64,000 nt of DNA from Bacillus kexueae (lineage in GTDB: Bacteria > Bacillota > Bacilli > Bacillales > Aeribacillaceae). The stretch spans positions 124,001 through 188,000 of the forward strand of contig NZ_JALAZE010000005.1 in the NCBI RefSeq assembly GCF_022809095.1, written 5' to 3'. The notes beneath the pieces were generated by a model. It was not told the origin of the DNA, ran no database searches, and saw only the letters and a program-made list of their open reading frames with translations. The position numbers and the translations under genes were made by a program. Positions 16,977 to 25,396 of this stretch are shown piece after piece (within the stretch, counting starts at the first letter, position 1; each line of letters begins with the position of its first letter).

Positions 16977-17082
16977 AATCGCTTCTCCCTTATCTTAATA
17001 TGCTTAACAGATTGTATCATACAACCTCTTCTAAACCAATACGGTTACGATGTGAAATGAATGTAAATAATACGTAATGGAA

Positions 17083-17111
17083 GTGAAATGTTAATTGGGT
17101 AACATTTTCAC
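17083..17111. promoter_or_regulatory. Inverted repeat upstream of the FbpA-like gene
   Basis: GTGAAATGTTA and TAACATTTTCAC form an 11-bp inverted repeat with one bulged base and a 6-bp centre, about 40 bp upstream of the small gene. It has no T-run, so an operator is more likely than a terminator. It does not match the Fur box. Confidence 0.4.
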
Positions 17112-17149
17112 ATAGTGAATCGTCTACTGTTTTTGAAGGAGTGATAACA

Positions 17150-17305
17150 ATGGAACAAAGCTTCAAAGATTCACTCATTGAACAAATCATCACAAAAGGT
17201 ATCTACAAAGCTGACAACGGAAAGCAGCTATACGAATTAAATGTCATTGACTTATTAAAAATCGTGAATCAGTTTGAAGATACATATCAATATTATTCAA
17301 ATTAA
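17150..17305 (+). CDS. Small FbpA-family-like protein (51 residues)
   Basis: The peptide contains LIEQIITKGIYKADNGKQLYEL, close to the LI-x-GIYK-x-KQLYELT core of Fur-regulated basic protein FbpA homologues in Bacillus. FbpA is proposed to help an iron-sparing response with the RNA FsrA; this protein is less basic than the founder and no Fur box is visible, so only family resemblance is claimed. The ATG has GAAGGAG nine bases upstream, and a perfect hairpin terminator follows, so the gene is complete and monocistronic. Confidence 0.65.
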   Translation: MEQSFKDSLIEQIITKGIYKADNGKQLYELNVIDLLKIVNQFEDTYQYYSN

Positions 17306-17331
17306 AATGAGCAGCAGCTGCTGCTCATTTT
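17304..17331. terminator. Perfect 28-bp palindromic terminator
   Basis: AAAATGAGCAGCAG is followed directly by its complement. It separates the small plus-strand gene from the convergent dgkB and can work for both. Confidence 0.85.
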
Positions 17332-17337
17332 CGTCAT

Positions 17338-18279
17338 TTATAAATACTCGGCTGAACCTTCCTTCGTAATAGGGGCACATTGTTTCGCTTTTTCAGGAGA
17401 CATAATCACCTCAATATGTTGGAAAAGATTTTCAAATTCTCCTGGTAAAAGCCCCCCGTACTCGCCATCTAAATTTAATTGCATCTTATCTTTATTCTTT
17501 ACTTTTACTCGATTGGCTTTCGTATAAATGACATGATTGTCATGAATATGTTCACCACGTAATGCAAGGCTTGCTATTCGAATGAATTCAGCCACGTTTG
17601 TTTTCTTTAAGATCATTAAGTCGAACATCCCATCGTTTAATTGGGAATCAGGTGCTAGCTTTTCGAAACCACCTACAGAATTCGTCAGAGAAACTAAAAA
17701 TAACATCACTTCTCCATGAAACAGCTTACCATCGTATTCAATTTCAACTTCCGTTGGTCGAATGGATGGGAGCATCTCAATCCCTTTTAAATAGTACGCC
17801 AGTTGACCGATCGCTGTTTTCAGCTTACTTGGCACTTCGTACGTAAGCTCCGTTAAACGACCTCCTCCGGCAATATTAATAAAATAATGTTCATTTACTC
17901 TTCCGATGTCAATCTTTCGCTTCACACCACTTAATAAAGCGTCCACCGCATGTAAGATGTTATCGCGAGGCATTCCAATGGCGCGGGCAAAATCATTTGT
18001 CGTACCAACAGGAATGACTCCTAATGTAGGTCGATAGGGCATTTGTGCAAGGCCATTAACGACTTCATTTACCGTCCCATCTCCACCTGCTGCCACGATT
18101 AAATCATAGCCACGTTCTGACGCACACTTTGCAGCTTCAATAGCGTCACCCTCACCAGTTGTAGCATGACAAGATGTTTCATATCCAGCTTGCTCAAACT
18201 TTTGTAACACCTCTGGCAATTGCTTCTTAAACGCTTCTCGACCAGATGTTGGATTATATATAATTCTCGCTTTTTTCAT
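17338..18279 (-). CDS. dgkB: Diacylglycerol kinase DgkB
   Basis: The 313-residue protein is a soluble lipid kinase of the DAGK_cat family. It phosphorylates diacylglycerol left over from lipoteichoic acid synthesis so that it re-enters phospholipid metabolism. Motifs: RIIYNPTSGREAFKK at the N-terminus, IVAAGGDGTVNEVVNGL (nucleotide-binding GGDGT, about 61-77), IPVGTTNDFARAIGMP (about 90-105) and the C-terminal MQLNLDGEYGG segment. Synteny with rlmCD and gatCAB matches B. subtilis dgkB (yerQ). The last residues are close to the terminator shared with the FbpA-like gene. Confidence 0.95.
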   Translation of the reverse strand: MKKARIIYNPTSGREAFKKQLPEVLQKFEQAGYETSCHATTGEGDAIEAAKCASERGYDLIVAAGGDGTVNEVVNGLAQMPYRPTLGVIPVGTTNDFARAIGMPRDNILHAVDALLSGVKRKIDIGRVNEHYFINIAGGGRLTELTYEVPSKLKTAIGQLAYYLKGIEMLPSIRPTEVEIEYDGKLFHGEVMLFLVSLTNSVGGFEKLAPDSQLNDGMFDLMILKKTNVAEFIRIASLALRGEHIHDNHVIYTKANRVKVKNKDKMQLNLDGEYGGLLPGEFENLFQHIEVIMSPEKAKQCAPITKEGSAEYL

Positions 18280-18698
18280 TTTGCATCATCCTATATAGAT
18301 AATGGAAATTTATACTACTCTCTTTTATTCACAGAAAGATATTATAATACAAATTCACTTCTATCACAAAACATTTCTTCTTCAAGCTTAAGCGTTTACT
18401 TAACAATATACAAGTTGTGGACAAAACATGTCATACAAATTTCATGTACGAAACAAGCTTCTTTCTCATTATATCCAAACGAAATAAAGCATAAAAAAGT
18501 TTCACATAATAAGTCTCTTTTGTGAAGTCCTTATACATAGTTGCCTTCAAAAACATTTAAAAAAATGAATACATGGCCCCCTCGGTGTGTACCTGCGGGT
18601 CTCGACCTTTTCTCTATATCCCGCAGGAGTCAATTGTCCTCTGCTTCATTATATAGAGTAAAACTATTCGTGAACAAAGGACTTTTAGACAACTAAAA
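18280..18698. other. Gene-free stretch with a decayed Bacillaceae palindromic repeat
   Basis: No supported reading frame. At about 18577-18640 CCTGCGGGTCTCGACC and ATCCCGCAGGAGTC resemble the two arms of the widespread Bacillaceae intergenic palindrome, here interrupted and eroded. The remainder is AT-rich. Confidence 0.5.
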
Positions 18699-18736
18699 AG
18701 AGCAAACCAACCAAAATTTTAGCTAGTTTGCTCTTC
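18699..18736 (-). terminator. Terminator of the aromatic amino acid hydroxylase gene
   Basis: AGAGCAAAC pairs with GTTTGCTCT around a loop of about 16 bases, six bases past the stop. The A-rich left flank gives a U-run on the minus transcript. Confidence 0.75.
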
Positions 18737-18741
18737 TTTTG

Positions 18742-20478
18742 TTAGATAAGCTTTAGTCCACGATCAATCAAAACAGGATATTCATCATTTACATGTTTAA
18801 TTTTTTCAAGCTGTTGACGCAGTAGCTTTTGTTGATCAGATAAGATATTTTTCTCCGATAAAAGTTCAAGAATTTCGAGTCGGAGAAGCCAGTCGTTCGG
18901 AAAATCTGTCGTTAATGTATCAATAATCGTCAATAAAGTAGATTCTATATTGTTAACGCTTTCATTTTCGCGAATGTTTCGTACTGTGCCATATAATTTT
19001 TCTAGAGGAGTGTGAGGGGTGTATTCTCTTTTCGTAATTGGCTTTTGTTCCACTGGTTCAAGATCTGCATAGAACTTCTCATTATCTGCCGCACCAGCAA
19101 AGACAGATGTCACCTTCTCTCCAATTACTAAATCGTACAGTCCCCACTCCGGTTCAAACAACATTTCATCTCCCAGCTGCACGGTACAGTCCGTTAACTG
19201 AATGATTAAAAGGCGACCATCATTCCGAACAAAGTTTGTTGGAACTCCACCTATTTGAACACCACTTAAATACTTAAGCGATAGTTTTTTCCCCACTTCT
19301 ACCCCGTATTGCGCTAACTGTTCATCGGACATTTTTTCGTAATCAGCAGGTAGTGAGACGATTTTTCCAATCGGTGCGCCAAATCCATCTTGATGTGTTT
19401 CTTTACCATGCCCATTTATTTCTTCCCTTTGATAAGCTAAGGCACTAGGTCCATCCGTTTTTAAGTAAATGGCTTCACCATTCTCATCTTTCCATATTTT
19501 TTTCAAAGTACCGGTTAATTGCAAACCTGAACTAAATTCATATGTCGCTGTTCGGTTGGAGCGTAGAGCTTTTTCTAGACTTTCCGTCCCGCCAACAGTA
19601 TAAGCCATACGCTTCGAAAATTCCTTCACTGCATCGATAAGCTGATCAAAACTTTCACATACAAAAAGCTGTGGTTGAGGCTTTGTTATATCGAAACCGG
19701 TTGAAATGACTTTTTCTAAGTCAAATGGTATTTTTTCTACCTCATCCGTCACACTGTTCCGTCCTTCTTGAACAGACGATAATAGTCCTGCTCCGTAAAT
19801 TTTCGGGTTCTCTATAGTTCCGATTAAACCATATTCAACCGTCCACCAATAAAGACGTGAGATTTGTTCAGCCTCAGATAATTCAGTTACAGCCTTTTGT
19901 TTTTCTTCAAAGTTCGCTTTCGCTTGTTCGATTTCTTCTTGTGTAGCCGTTCCACTTTCGAGTAAATTTGAATATGTTCGAACCGCTTCAAACAGTTCAT
20001 GCTCTTCTTTCGTTGCTAATGCTTTCGACCCTATCTCGCCAAACAGCTTCACATATTCCGAGAACTTCTCTTCACAAAGAATGGGTGCATGCCCTGCAGC
20101 TTCGTGAATAATATCAGGTGCCGGTGTGTATTGGATATTTTCTAACTTACGAATATCGGACGCGATAGGTAGAATTCCATGAGCTTGAAAATCAAAAAAT
20201 ACAACACCAGGAATAAACCCATCAATATTGGCCGCTCCCCACCCAAACGGCGCTAATGCTTCGTTCATTTCATTCACATTTGGAATTTTTTCAATGGCAA
20301 TTCCAGAAGCTTTTAAACCGGACGTATAAGAAGGGTGGGCTATGTCCTTTAAAAAGTTATGATTTTGTCTCATAACATACCGCCAAACGGCTTGATTAAT
20401 AGGCGTATACTTTTCATATTGTTGATCTACTACATACTTCTGTAGATGCTTAGGAATCTTTCTTACCATTTGTTTCAT
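18742..20478 (-). CDS. Aromatic amino acid hydroxylase (phenylalanine 4-monooxygenase-like)
   Basis: The 578-residue protein has the biopterin-dependent hydroxylase core in residues about 20-310, with the iron ligands in DIIHEAAGHAPIL (HxxxxH) and the third-ligand region in RLYWWTVEYGLIG. The core is followed by about 250 residues with no recognised domain, as in the 584-residue proteins of the Bacillus cereus group. It would convert phenylalanine to tyrosine using tetrahydropterin; no pterin-carbinolamine dehydratase is next to it. The ATG at 20478 is favoured over a start 22 codons upstream because GGAGAGGGG-ATTGGAGAA precedes it. Monocistronic. Confidence 0.88.
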   Translation of the reverse strand: MKQMVRKIPKHLQKYVVDQQYEKYTPINQAVWRYVMRQNHNFLKDIAHPSYTSGLKASGIAIEKIPNVNEMNEALAPFGWGAANIDGFIPGVVFFDFQAHGILPIASDIRKLENIQYTPAPDIIHEAAGHAPILCEEKFSEYVKLFGEIGSKALATKEEHELFEAVRTYSNLLESGTATQEEIEQAKANFEEKQKAVTELSEAEQISRLYWWTVEYGLIGTIENPKIYGAGLLSSVQEGRNSVTDEVEKIPFDLEKVISTGFDITKPQPQLFVCESFDQLIDAVKEFSKRMAYTVGGTESLEKALRSNRTATYEFSSGLQLTGTLKKIWKDENGEAIYLKTDGPSALAYQREEINGHGKETHQDGFGAPIGKIVSLPADYEKMSDEQLAQYGVEVGKKLSLKYLSGVQIGGVPTNFVRNDGRLLIIQLTDCTVQLGDEMLFEPEWGLYDLVIGEKVTSVFAGAADNEKFYADLEPVEQKPITKREYTPHTPLEKLYGTVRNIRENESVNNIESTLLTIIDTLTTDFPNDWLLRLEILELLSEKNILSDQQKLLRQQLEKIKHVNDEYPVLIDRGLKLI

Positions 20479-20683
20479 TTCTCCAATCCCCTCTCCTTTA
20501 CTACCATAATATTTCCCCTTTGTTTCATAACCCCCTACGTACATTTATTTCAACAAAACATTCTTCATCCCCTACTCACTTTACGTATATTTTTTACTGA
20601 ATATTATTATTCTAGAAACATAGATTAACGTATTGCTGTAGTAAAGGAATACACCGTGAAATCGTCAATCTTTTTAAGAACTA

Positions 20684-20974
20684 ATAAGAAACATACATGA
20701 TTTTACACTCACACCCCGGACATGAAAATTTATTCTCCCCGGGGGTTCCTTTCTACCATCTACCTATCATGATCGATCATTCAGCTCATAGGTAATTTTT
20801 ATTTTCACAGAAAAAGCGCAAGTCCTTAGGCGAAGGGCGCTGGAGGACCTGCGAGGAGGCTTCCGTCGCCAAAGCAGGGCCGAAGCGACCCGAGCTGATG
20901 GCGCTTGGAGCTAGACACCAAAAAAACGGTAAGAGAATACTTTAACACTTTATTGAACTTAAACTTTCTGTAAC
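20684..20974 (+). repeat. Intergenic repeat family, copy E (extended form)
   Basis: Nearly identical to copy D over about 290 bp, including the left module with the CCCCGG palindrome. Small differences: CCCGGGGG instead of CCGGGG, GATCGATC instead of GATCGCTC. The element and its flanks fill the gap between the hydroxylase and HD-GYP genes. Confidence 0.88.
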
Positions 20975-20982
20975 AATAAAAT

Positions 20983-21007
20983 AAAAAAACCTTGAACAAT
21001 GTTCAAG
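20983..21007 (-). terminator. Terminator of the PAS/HD-GYP gene
   Basis: CTTGAACA pairs with TGTTCAAG almost without a loop; on the minus strand a seven-base T-run follows. It directly follows repeat copy E. Confidence 0.82.
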
Positions 21008-21012
21008 ATTTT

Positions 21013-21966
21013 TCAAGCGCTTTGATGAACCGTTTGTTTTAATTGAATAAAAGAATCTACAAGCTGTGGGTCAAAGTGCTTACCGCGATTTTCATTTAAT
21101 AAAGAAAGGGCGCGTTCCGTCGTCCACGCTTCTTTATAAGAACGCCTGCTTGTTAATGCTTCAAACACATCTACAATGCCAACAACTCTCGCCTCAAAAG
21201 GTATCTTATGCCCTTTTAACTGATGAGGGTACCCTGTTCCATCCCATCTCTCATGATGATGCAAAATAACATTATGAGCCACTTTAAAGCTTTTTTGAAA
21301 CAGGTCAAGATCAATCTCTTTCGAAATTTTATTCAACATATCCACACCACTTAACGGATGTGTTTCAATAATCATTCGCTCATACTTCGTAAGTGCCCCC
21401 GGCTTATATAAGATACCTTCTGGAATGTTCGCCTTCCCGATATCATGGAGAATACTGGAGTGAATAATATTGTCCATATATTCTTTATCAAGATTTAGCT
21501 GGCACCTTTCGTTGTGAAAGTGAATGAGTTCTTCCGTTAAGCTTTGCACACGCATAAGATGGGACTCAATACTCGGATCACGAATTTCGCACGAGATTGC
21601 TAAAACTTTTAAAATATCTTTTTTAACTTTCCGAATTTCCCCTTCCGTGACAACGGAATGAACGTCTCGGCAAATACCGATAAAAAAGGTTTCACCTTCG
21701 CCCTTTATCGGTGTAAACGTAATAGATATTTTTCGAAGCTCTCCATTTTTCTTTCGAATGTAAAATATTTGTTCCCGCGAATGCTCAGTGAAGATGTTGC
21801 TGTCTGCCTCTAGGCTAATCCACGCTAAATTTTTTTGACTGACATCTTGCCATGAGTATCCTGTCATATGCTCAAACGCTTCATTCAATGCCATGATTTG
21901 CTTTTGATGATTAATAACAATCACAGCATCCGCTAATTGCAAATAAGGTTTCAAAATTGGAATCAC
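21013..21966 (-). CDS. PAS domain plus HD-GYP-type phosphohydrolase
   Basis: The 317-residue cytosolic protein has an N-terminal PAS/PAC module (about 1-115: VIVINHQKQIMALNEAFEHMTGYSWQDV, then FTPIKGEGETFFIGICRDV) and a C-terminal HD domain: HDIGKANIPEGIL, HPLSGVDML, HHHERWDGTGYPHQLKG and VVGIVDVFEALTSRRSYKEAW. The GYP motif is readable (GTGYP), so cyclic di-GMP hydrolysis is possible; related sporulation-type HD proteins may have other substrates. The start is GTG at 21966 behind GGGGGGAG. Monocistronic. The PAS ligand is unknown. Confidence 0.88.
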   Translation of the reverse strand: MIPILKPYLQLADAVIVINHQKQIMALNEAFEHMTGYSWQDVSQKNLAWISLEADSNIFTEHSREQIFYIRKKNGELRKISITFTPIKGEGETFFIGICRDVHSVVTEGEIRKVKKDILKVLAISCEIRDPSIESHLMRVQSLTEELIHFHNERCQLNLDKEYMDNIIHSSILHDIGKANIPEGILYKPGALTKYERMIIETHPLSGVDMLNKISKEIDLDLFQKSFKVAHNVILHHHERWDGTGYPHQLKGHKIPFEARVVGIVDVFEALTSRRSYKEAWTTERALSLLNENRGKHFDPQLVDSFIQLKQTVHQSA

Positions 21967-22201
21967 TACTCTCCCCCCTTACCATAACGTAATCTCTCCT
22001 TATTGGTTGTGCATATATCAGGGGTCTACTCATATCTTATATCGGATTAAACTCAAAAAGCTGTAGGATTGATTAATTGTCATAAAACTGACGATATTGA
22101 CTTAATCAGCAGGAGATTAATTAAAAAAACAAAAAGAAATAGAAACTTTTCCCATCCTTAGTTCGTAAATAAAAATAGAAAAAGAAAAAAGGATGATGCA
22201 T

Positions 22202-22459
22202 ATGGAACCTTTGATTTTTGTTTTAGTCATTTACATAGTGATTATACTCATCTACGTACCTGTTCAATATAAATACATAGAAAGCTTAATTGAAATGCAA
22301 AAAAGAAAAAAACTTAAACAAGGCGACCTCTACGACGATTTACCCGTTCAAGATCAACTCGTTCATTCCGCACTTCAAGGAGGAATTCTTTTCCCTGCTA
22401 ATGCGATCGCTTATTATCTTTTTAAAAGAAAGCAGAAGAAGTCAACGAATAACGTTTAA
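22202..22459 (+). CDS. DUF3949-like small membrane protein
   Basis: The 85-residue protein has one N-terminal transmembrane helix (FVLVIYIVIILIYVPVQY), a basic stretch (QKRKKLKQ) and a second weaker hydrophobic segment (GGILFPANAIAYYLF), then a Lys-rich end. It resembles the uncharacterised DUF3949 family of Bacillus. The third in-frame ATG (22202) was chosen because AAAAAGG is correctly spaced for it and too close to the two upstream ATGs. No function can be inferred. Confidence 0.65.
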   Translation: MEPLIFVLVIYIVIILIYVPVQYKYIESLIEMQKRKKLKQGDLYDDLPVQDQLVHSALQGGILFPANAIAYYLFKRKQKKSTNNV

Positions 22460-22517
22460 CTTTCATTAAAGATATTGATGAGGAATCTAGATAATACGTT
22501 AGGAAAGGACTTTGTAA

Positions 22518-23053
22518 ATGCGGATAATTATGTTGTTTATAAGTTTAGTTTTCGCAAGTGGCTGCTTAGTAGCTAATCAATCGACAGAGCCCGAATATGA
22601 CAAACGCTTTCTAAATATTGGCGTTATCGGGGAAGTACCAAATAAATCTTTTACGAATGTTTCCTTTGAAAAGTCGAACCAACAGCTTTAAAAGATACCT
22701 CCGCTAAGTACGATGCATTTTTCATTACTGACTACTATTTTGATGAGTTATCTAAGGAAGAGTGGAAACCAATCTTCTCAAAAATCCCCACTCCAGTCTT
22801 CTTTATTAACTTAGATGTAGAAGCATTCATCTATCGTGTAGATGGCATGACGTATGAAAACGCCCCGGAAGCGACAATGCATACGAAAGGATTTGTTTCT
22901 AACACCGATGGATCTATACAAGGATGGGGCTACGGTAACCCTAGCACATCTACTAACGTTAACGACACTCCTGAGTCAATCTTTCACTTAATCTTTCGGG
23001 ACATAGAACAATTTTGGAAAACGAAGGAGAACCTTGTAGGGCATTCGATTTGA
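22518..23053 (+). pseudogene. Frameshifted lipoprotein gene
   Basis: From the ATG at 22518 the frame encodes a lipoprotein signal (LFISLVFASGC, Cys16) and then NIGVIGEVPNKSFTNVSFEKSNQ before a stop at 22689-22691. From about 22682 another frame continues in the same style (ALKDTSAKYDAFFITDYYFDELSKEEWKP) to a stop at 23053. A single-base indel near 22675-22690 joins them into about 178 residues. The ribosome binding site AGGAAAGGA is intact. This is either a recent pseudogene or a base-calling error. The family is not recognised; the second half has GFVSNTDGSIQGWGYGN. Confidence 0.75.
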
Positions 23054-23212
23054 ATGCTCTATTTTAATTAAAGCTCTTAAGTGAAGTTGCACCTAATATT
23101 CAGCCCTTTATGTTTATTCCACAAACTTCACTCTACTTTGTTCTGTAGAGCCTAATCTGTATCGTAACTGTTTTAGAGTTCTTAGCTTCACGTAATTGAT
23201 GAAAACACAACC

Positions 23213-23890
23213 TTAATTAAAGACTTGTTTAAATCTTCCTTTTCCTTTTTACTCGTTGACTCTACTTTTTAATTCCTCCTTTGCCCTGCTACTCTTCTTC
23301 TCCACTACTTAATTAAACGTTTGTTTAATTCTCTCTTCTCCCTTTTACTCTTCGTCTCTACTGCTTAATTAAACGTTTGTTTAATTCTTCCTTTCCCTTC
23401 TATTCTTCATCTCTATCTCTTAATTAAACGTTTGTTTAATCCTCTCTTCTCCCTTCTACTCTTCTTCTCCATTGCTTAATCAAACGTTTGTTTAATTCTG
23501 TCTTCTCCCTTCTACTCTTCATCTCTACCTCTTAATTAAACGTTTGTTTAATTCTGTCTTCTCCCTTCTACTCTTCATCTCTACCTCTTAATTAAACGTT
23601 TGTTTAATTCCTCCTTTTCCCTTCTACTCTCCTTCTCCATTGCTTAATTAAACGTTTGTTTAATTCCTCCTTTGCCCTTCTATTCTTCATCTCTACTTCT
23701 TAATTAAACGTTTGTTTAACTCCTCCTTTTCCCTTCTTCTCTTCAACTCCATTGCTTAATTAAACGCTTGTTTAATCCCTCCTTTTCCCTTCTACTCTCC
23801 TTCTCCATTGCTTAATTAAACGTTTGTTTAATTCCTCCTTTTCCCTTCTTCTCTTCTTCTCCACTGCTTAATCAAACGTTTGTTTAAACC
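23213..23890. repeat. 56-bp tandem array of palindromic sites with pyrimidine-rich spacers
   Basis: Eleven intact units, first bases at 23309, 23365, 23420, 23476, 23532, 23588, 23644, 23700, 23756, 23812 and 23868, give a period of 56 bp (once 55). A degenerate unit starts at 23213, and one near 23268 has lost most of its palindrome. Each unit contains the dyad AATTAAAC-GTTT-GTTTAATT (variants: TTAATCAAAC twice, ACGCTTG once, TTTAAC once) and a 34-36 bp spacer that is about 90% C/T on the plus strand. Spacers drift while the dyads stay nearly constant. The array lies between the lipoprotein pseudogene and the gatB terminator, both pointing toward it. It has no coding frame over 60 codons. 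Confidence 0.95.
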
Positions 23891-23912
23891 AAACTTGATT
23901 TCATAAATAAAA

Positions 23913-23941
23913 AATCCCACCTGATCAAGTCAGGTGGGATT
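23913..23941 (-). terminator. gatCAB operon terminator
   Basis: AATCCCACCTGA and TCAGGTGGGATT form a 12-bp stem with a five-base loop, followed by a T-run on the minus strand, 12 bp past the gatB stop. Confidence 0.92.
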
Positions 23942-23952
23942 GAATATATGGA

Positions 23953-25383
23953 TTATCTTTTATTAATTTCTTCTAACAAGAACTTGTTAACCATTTGCGG
24001 GTTAGCTTGACCTTTTGTTTTCTTCATGATTTGACCTACTAAGAAGCCAATGGCACGGTCTTTACCGTTTTTAAAGTCTTCGATTGATTGTGGATTTTCA
24101 TCCAGCGTTTCGTTCACAAGGTTACGGATTGTGCCTTCATCAGAGATTTGGACAAGTCCTTTCTCTTTAACGATTTGTTCAGCGTCTCCGCCTTTTTCCA
24201 TCAATTCTTTGAAGACTTTCTTAGCGATCTTAGATGAGATAGTTCCTTTTTCTATTAATTGAATCATACCAGCAAGGCTTTCAGGTGTAAGAGCTACTTC
24301 TGCAAGCTCTTTTTGTTCTGCATTTAAGTATCCAGAAACTTCACCCATTAACCAGTTGGAGGCAAGCTTTGCATCTGCACCAGCTTCAACAGTTGCTTCA
24401 AAGAAATCCGACATTTCTTTCGTAAGCGTTAAAATCTTCGCATCGTAAGCTGGTAGGGCTAACTCTTCCATGTAACGTTTTTGGCGAGCGTCAGGAAGCT
24501 CTGGAATCGAAGCGCGAACACGTTCTTTCCACTCGTCATCAATGTGTAGGGACACTAAGTCTGGCTCTGGGAAGTAACGATAGTCATCTGACCCTTCCTT
24601 AACACGCATTAAGATTGTTTTTCCTGTCGCTTCATCGAAACGACGAGTCTCCTGTTGAATGACTCCTCCAGATAATAGAACTTCTGCTTGACGCTTTTCT
24701 TCGTACTCAAGTCCTTTACGTACAAAGTTGAAGGAGTTTAAGTTTTTCAGCTCCGTTTTCGTACCGAATTTTTCTTGTCCAATTGGTCGTAGAGAGATGT
24801 TTGCATCACAACGAAGCGATCCTTCTTCCATCTTACAGTCGGAAACACCTGTATATTGAATGATTGATTTTAGTTTCTCTAAGTATGCATACGCTTCTTC
24901 TGGTGTACGAATATCTGGCTCCGATACAATCTCGATAAGTGGAGTTCCTTGACGGTTAAAATCTACTAACGAGTATCCTTCACCAGAGTGTGTTAATTTC
25001 CCTGCGTCCTCTTCTAAATGAAGACGAGTAATACCGATACGTTTTTTCTTTCCTTCTACTTCAATTTCAATCCAGCCGTTTTCTCCGATAGGCTTATCAT
25101 ATTGAGAAATTTGGTATGCCTTTGGATTGTCAGGATAGAAATAGTTTTTACGATCGAATTTTGTATCCGTCGCAATTTCACAGTTTAAGGCCATCGCTGC
25201 CTTCATTCCAAATTCAACGGCCTCTTTATTTAGAACAGGTAATACACCTGGATATCCAAGGTCGATTACGGATGTATTTGTGTTTGGCTCCGCTCCAAAT
25301 TCGTTTGGAGAACTAGAGAAGATTTTTGATTTCGTTTTTAACTCAACATGGACTTCAAGTCCAATGACCGTTTCAAAGTTCAT
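23953..25383 (-). CDS. gatB: Asp-tRNA(Asn)/Glu-tRNA(Gln) amidotransferase subunit B
   Basis: The 476-residue subunit activates misacylated Glu-tRNA(Gln) by phosphorylation and amidates it with ammonia from GatA. Motifs: [20 protein letters not shown] at the N-terminus, [24 protein letters not shown] (about 79-102), and a cradle/tail region in the last 180 residues with the YqeY-like end ([25 protein letters not shown]). Length is standard. The ATG at 25383 is 13 bp after gatA. Essential where GlnRS is absent, as in Bacillus. Confidence 0.98.
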   Translation of the reverse strand: MNFETVIGLEVHVELKTKSKIFSSSPNEFGAEPNTNTSVIDLGYPGVLPVLNKEAVEFGMKAAMALNCEIATDTKFDRKNYFYPDNPKAYQISQYDKPIGENGWIEIEVEGKKKRIGITRLHLEEDAGKLTHSGEGYSLVDFNRQGTPLIEIVSEPDIRTPEEAYAYLEKLKSIIQYTGVSDCKMEEGSLRCDANISLRPIGQEKFGTKTELKNLNSFNFVRKGLEYEEKRQAEVLLSGGVIQQETRRFDEATGKTILMRVKEGSDDYRYFPEPDLVSLHIDDEWKERVRASIPELPDARQKRYMEELALPAYDAKILTLTKEMSDFFEATVEAGADAKLASNWLMGEVSGYLNAEQKELAEVALTPESLAGMIQLIEKGTISSKIAKKVFKELMEKGGDAEQIVKEKGLVQISDEGTIRNLVNETLDENPQSIEDFKNGKDRAIGFLVGQIMKKTKGQANPQMVNKFLLEEINKR

Positions 25384-25396
25384 TCACTCTCACCCC

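Noticed and set aside
23054-23212. Gene between the lipoprotein pseudogene and the array
   Set aside because: Short AT-rich stretch with stops in all frames and no binding site.
23213-23890. CRISPR-like array
   Set aside because: The regular spacing is striking, but the spacers are similar to each other and pyrimidine-rich, not unique, the repeats are palindromic, and no cas gene is present.
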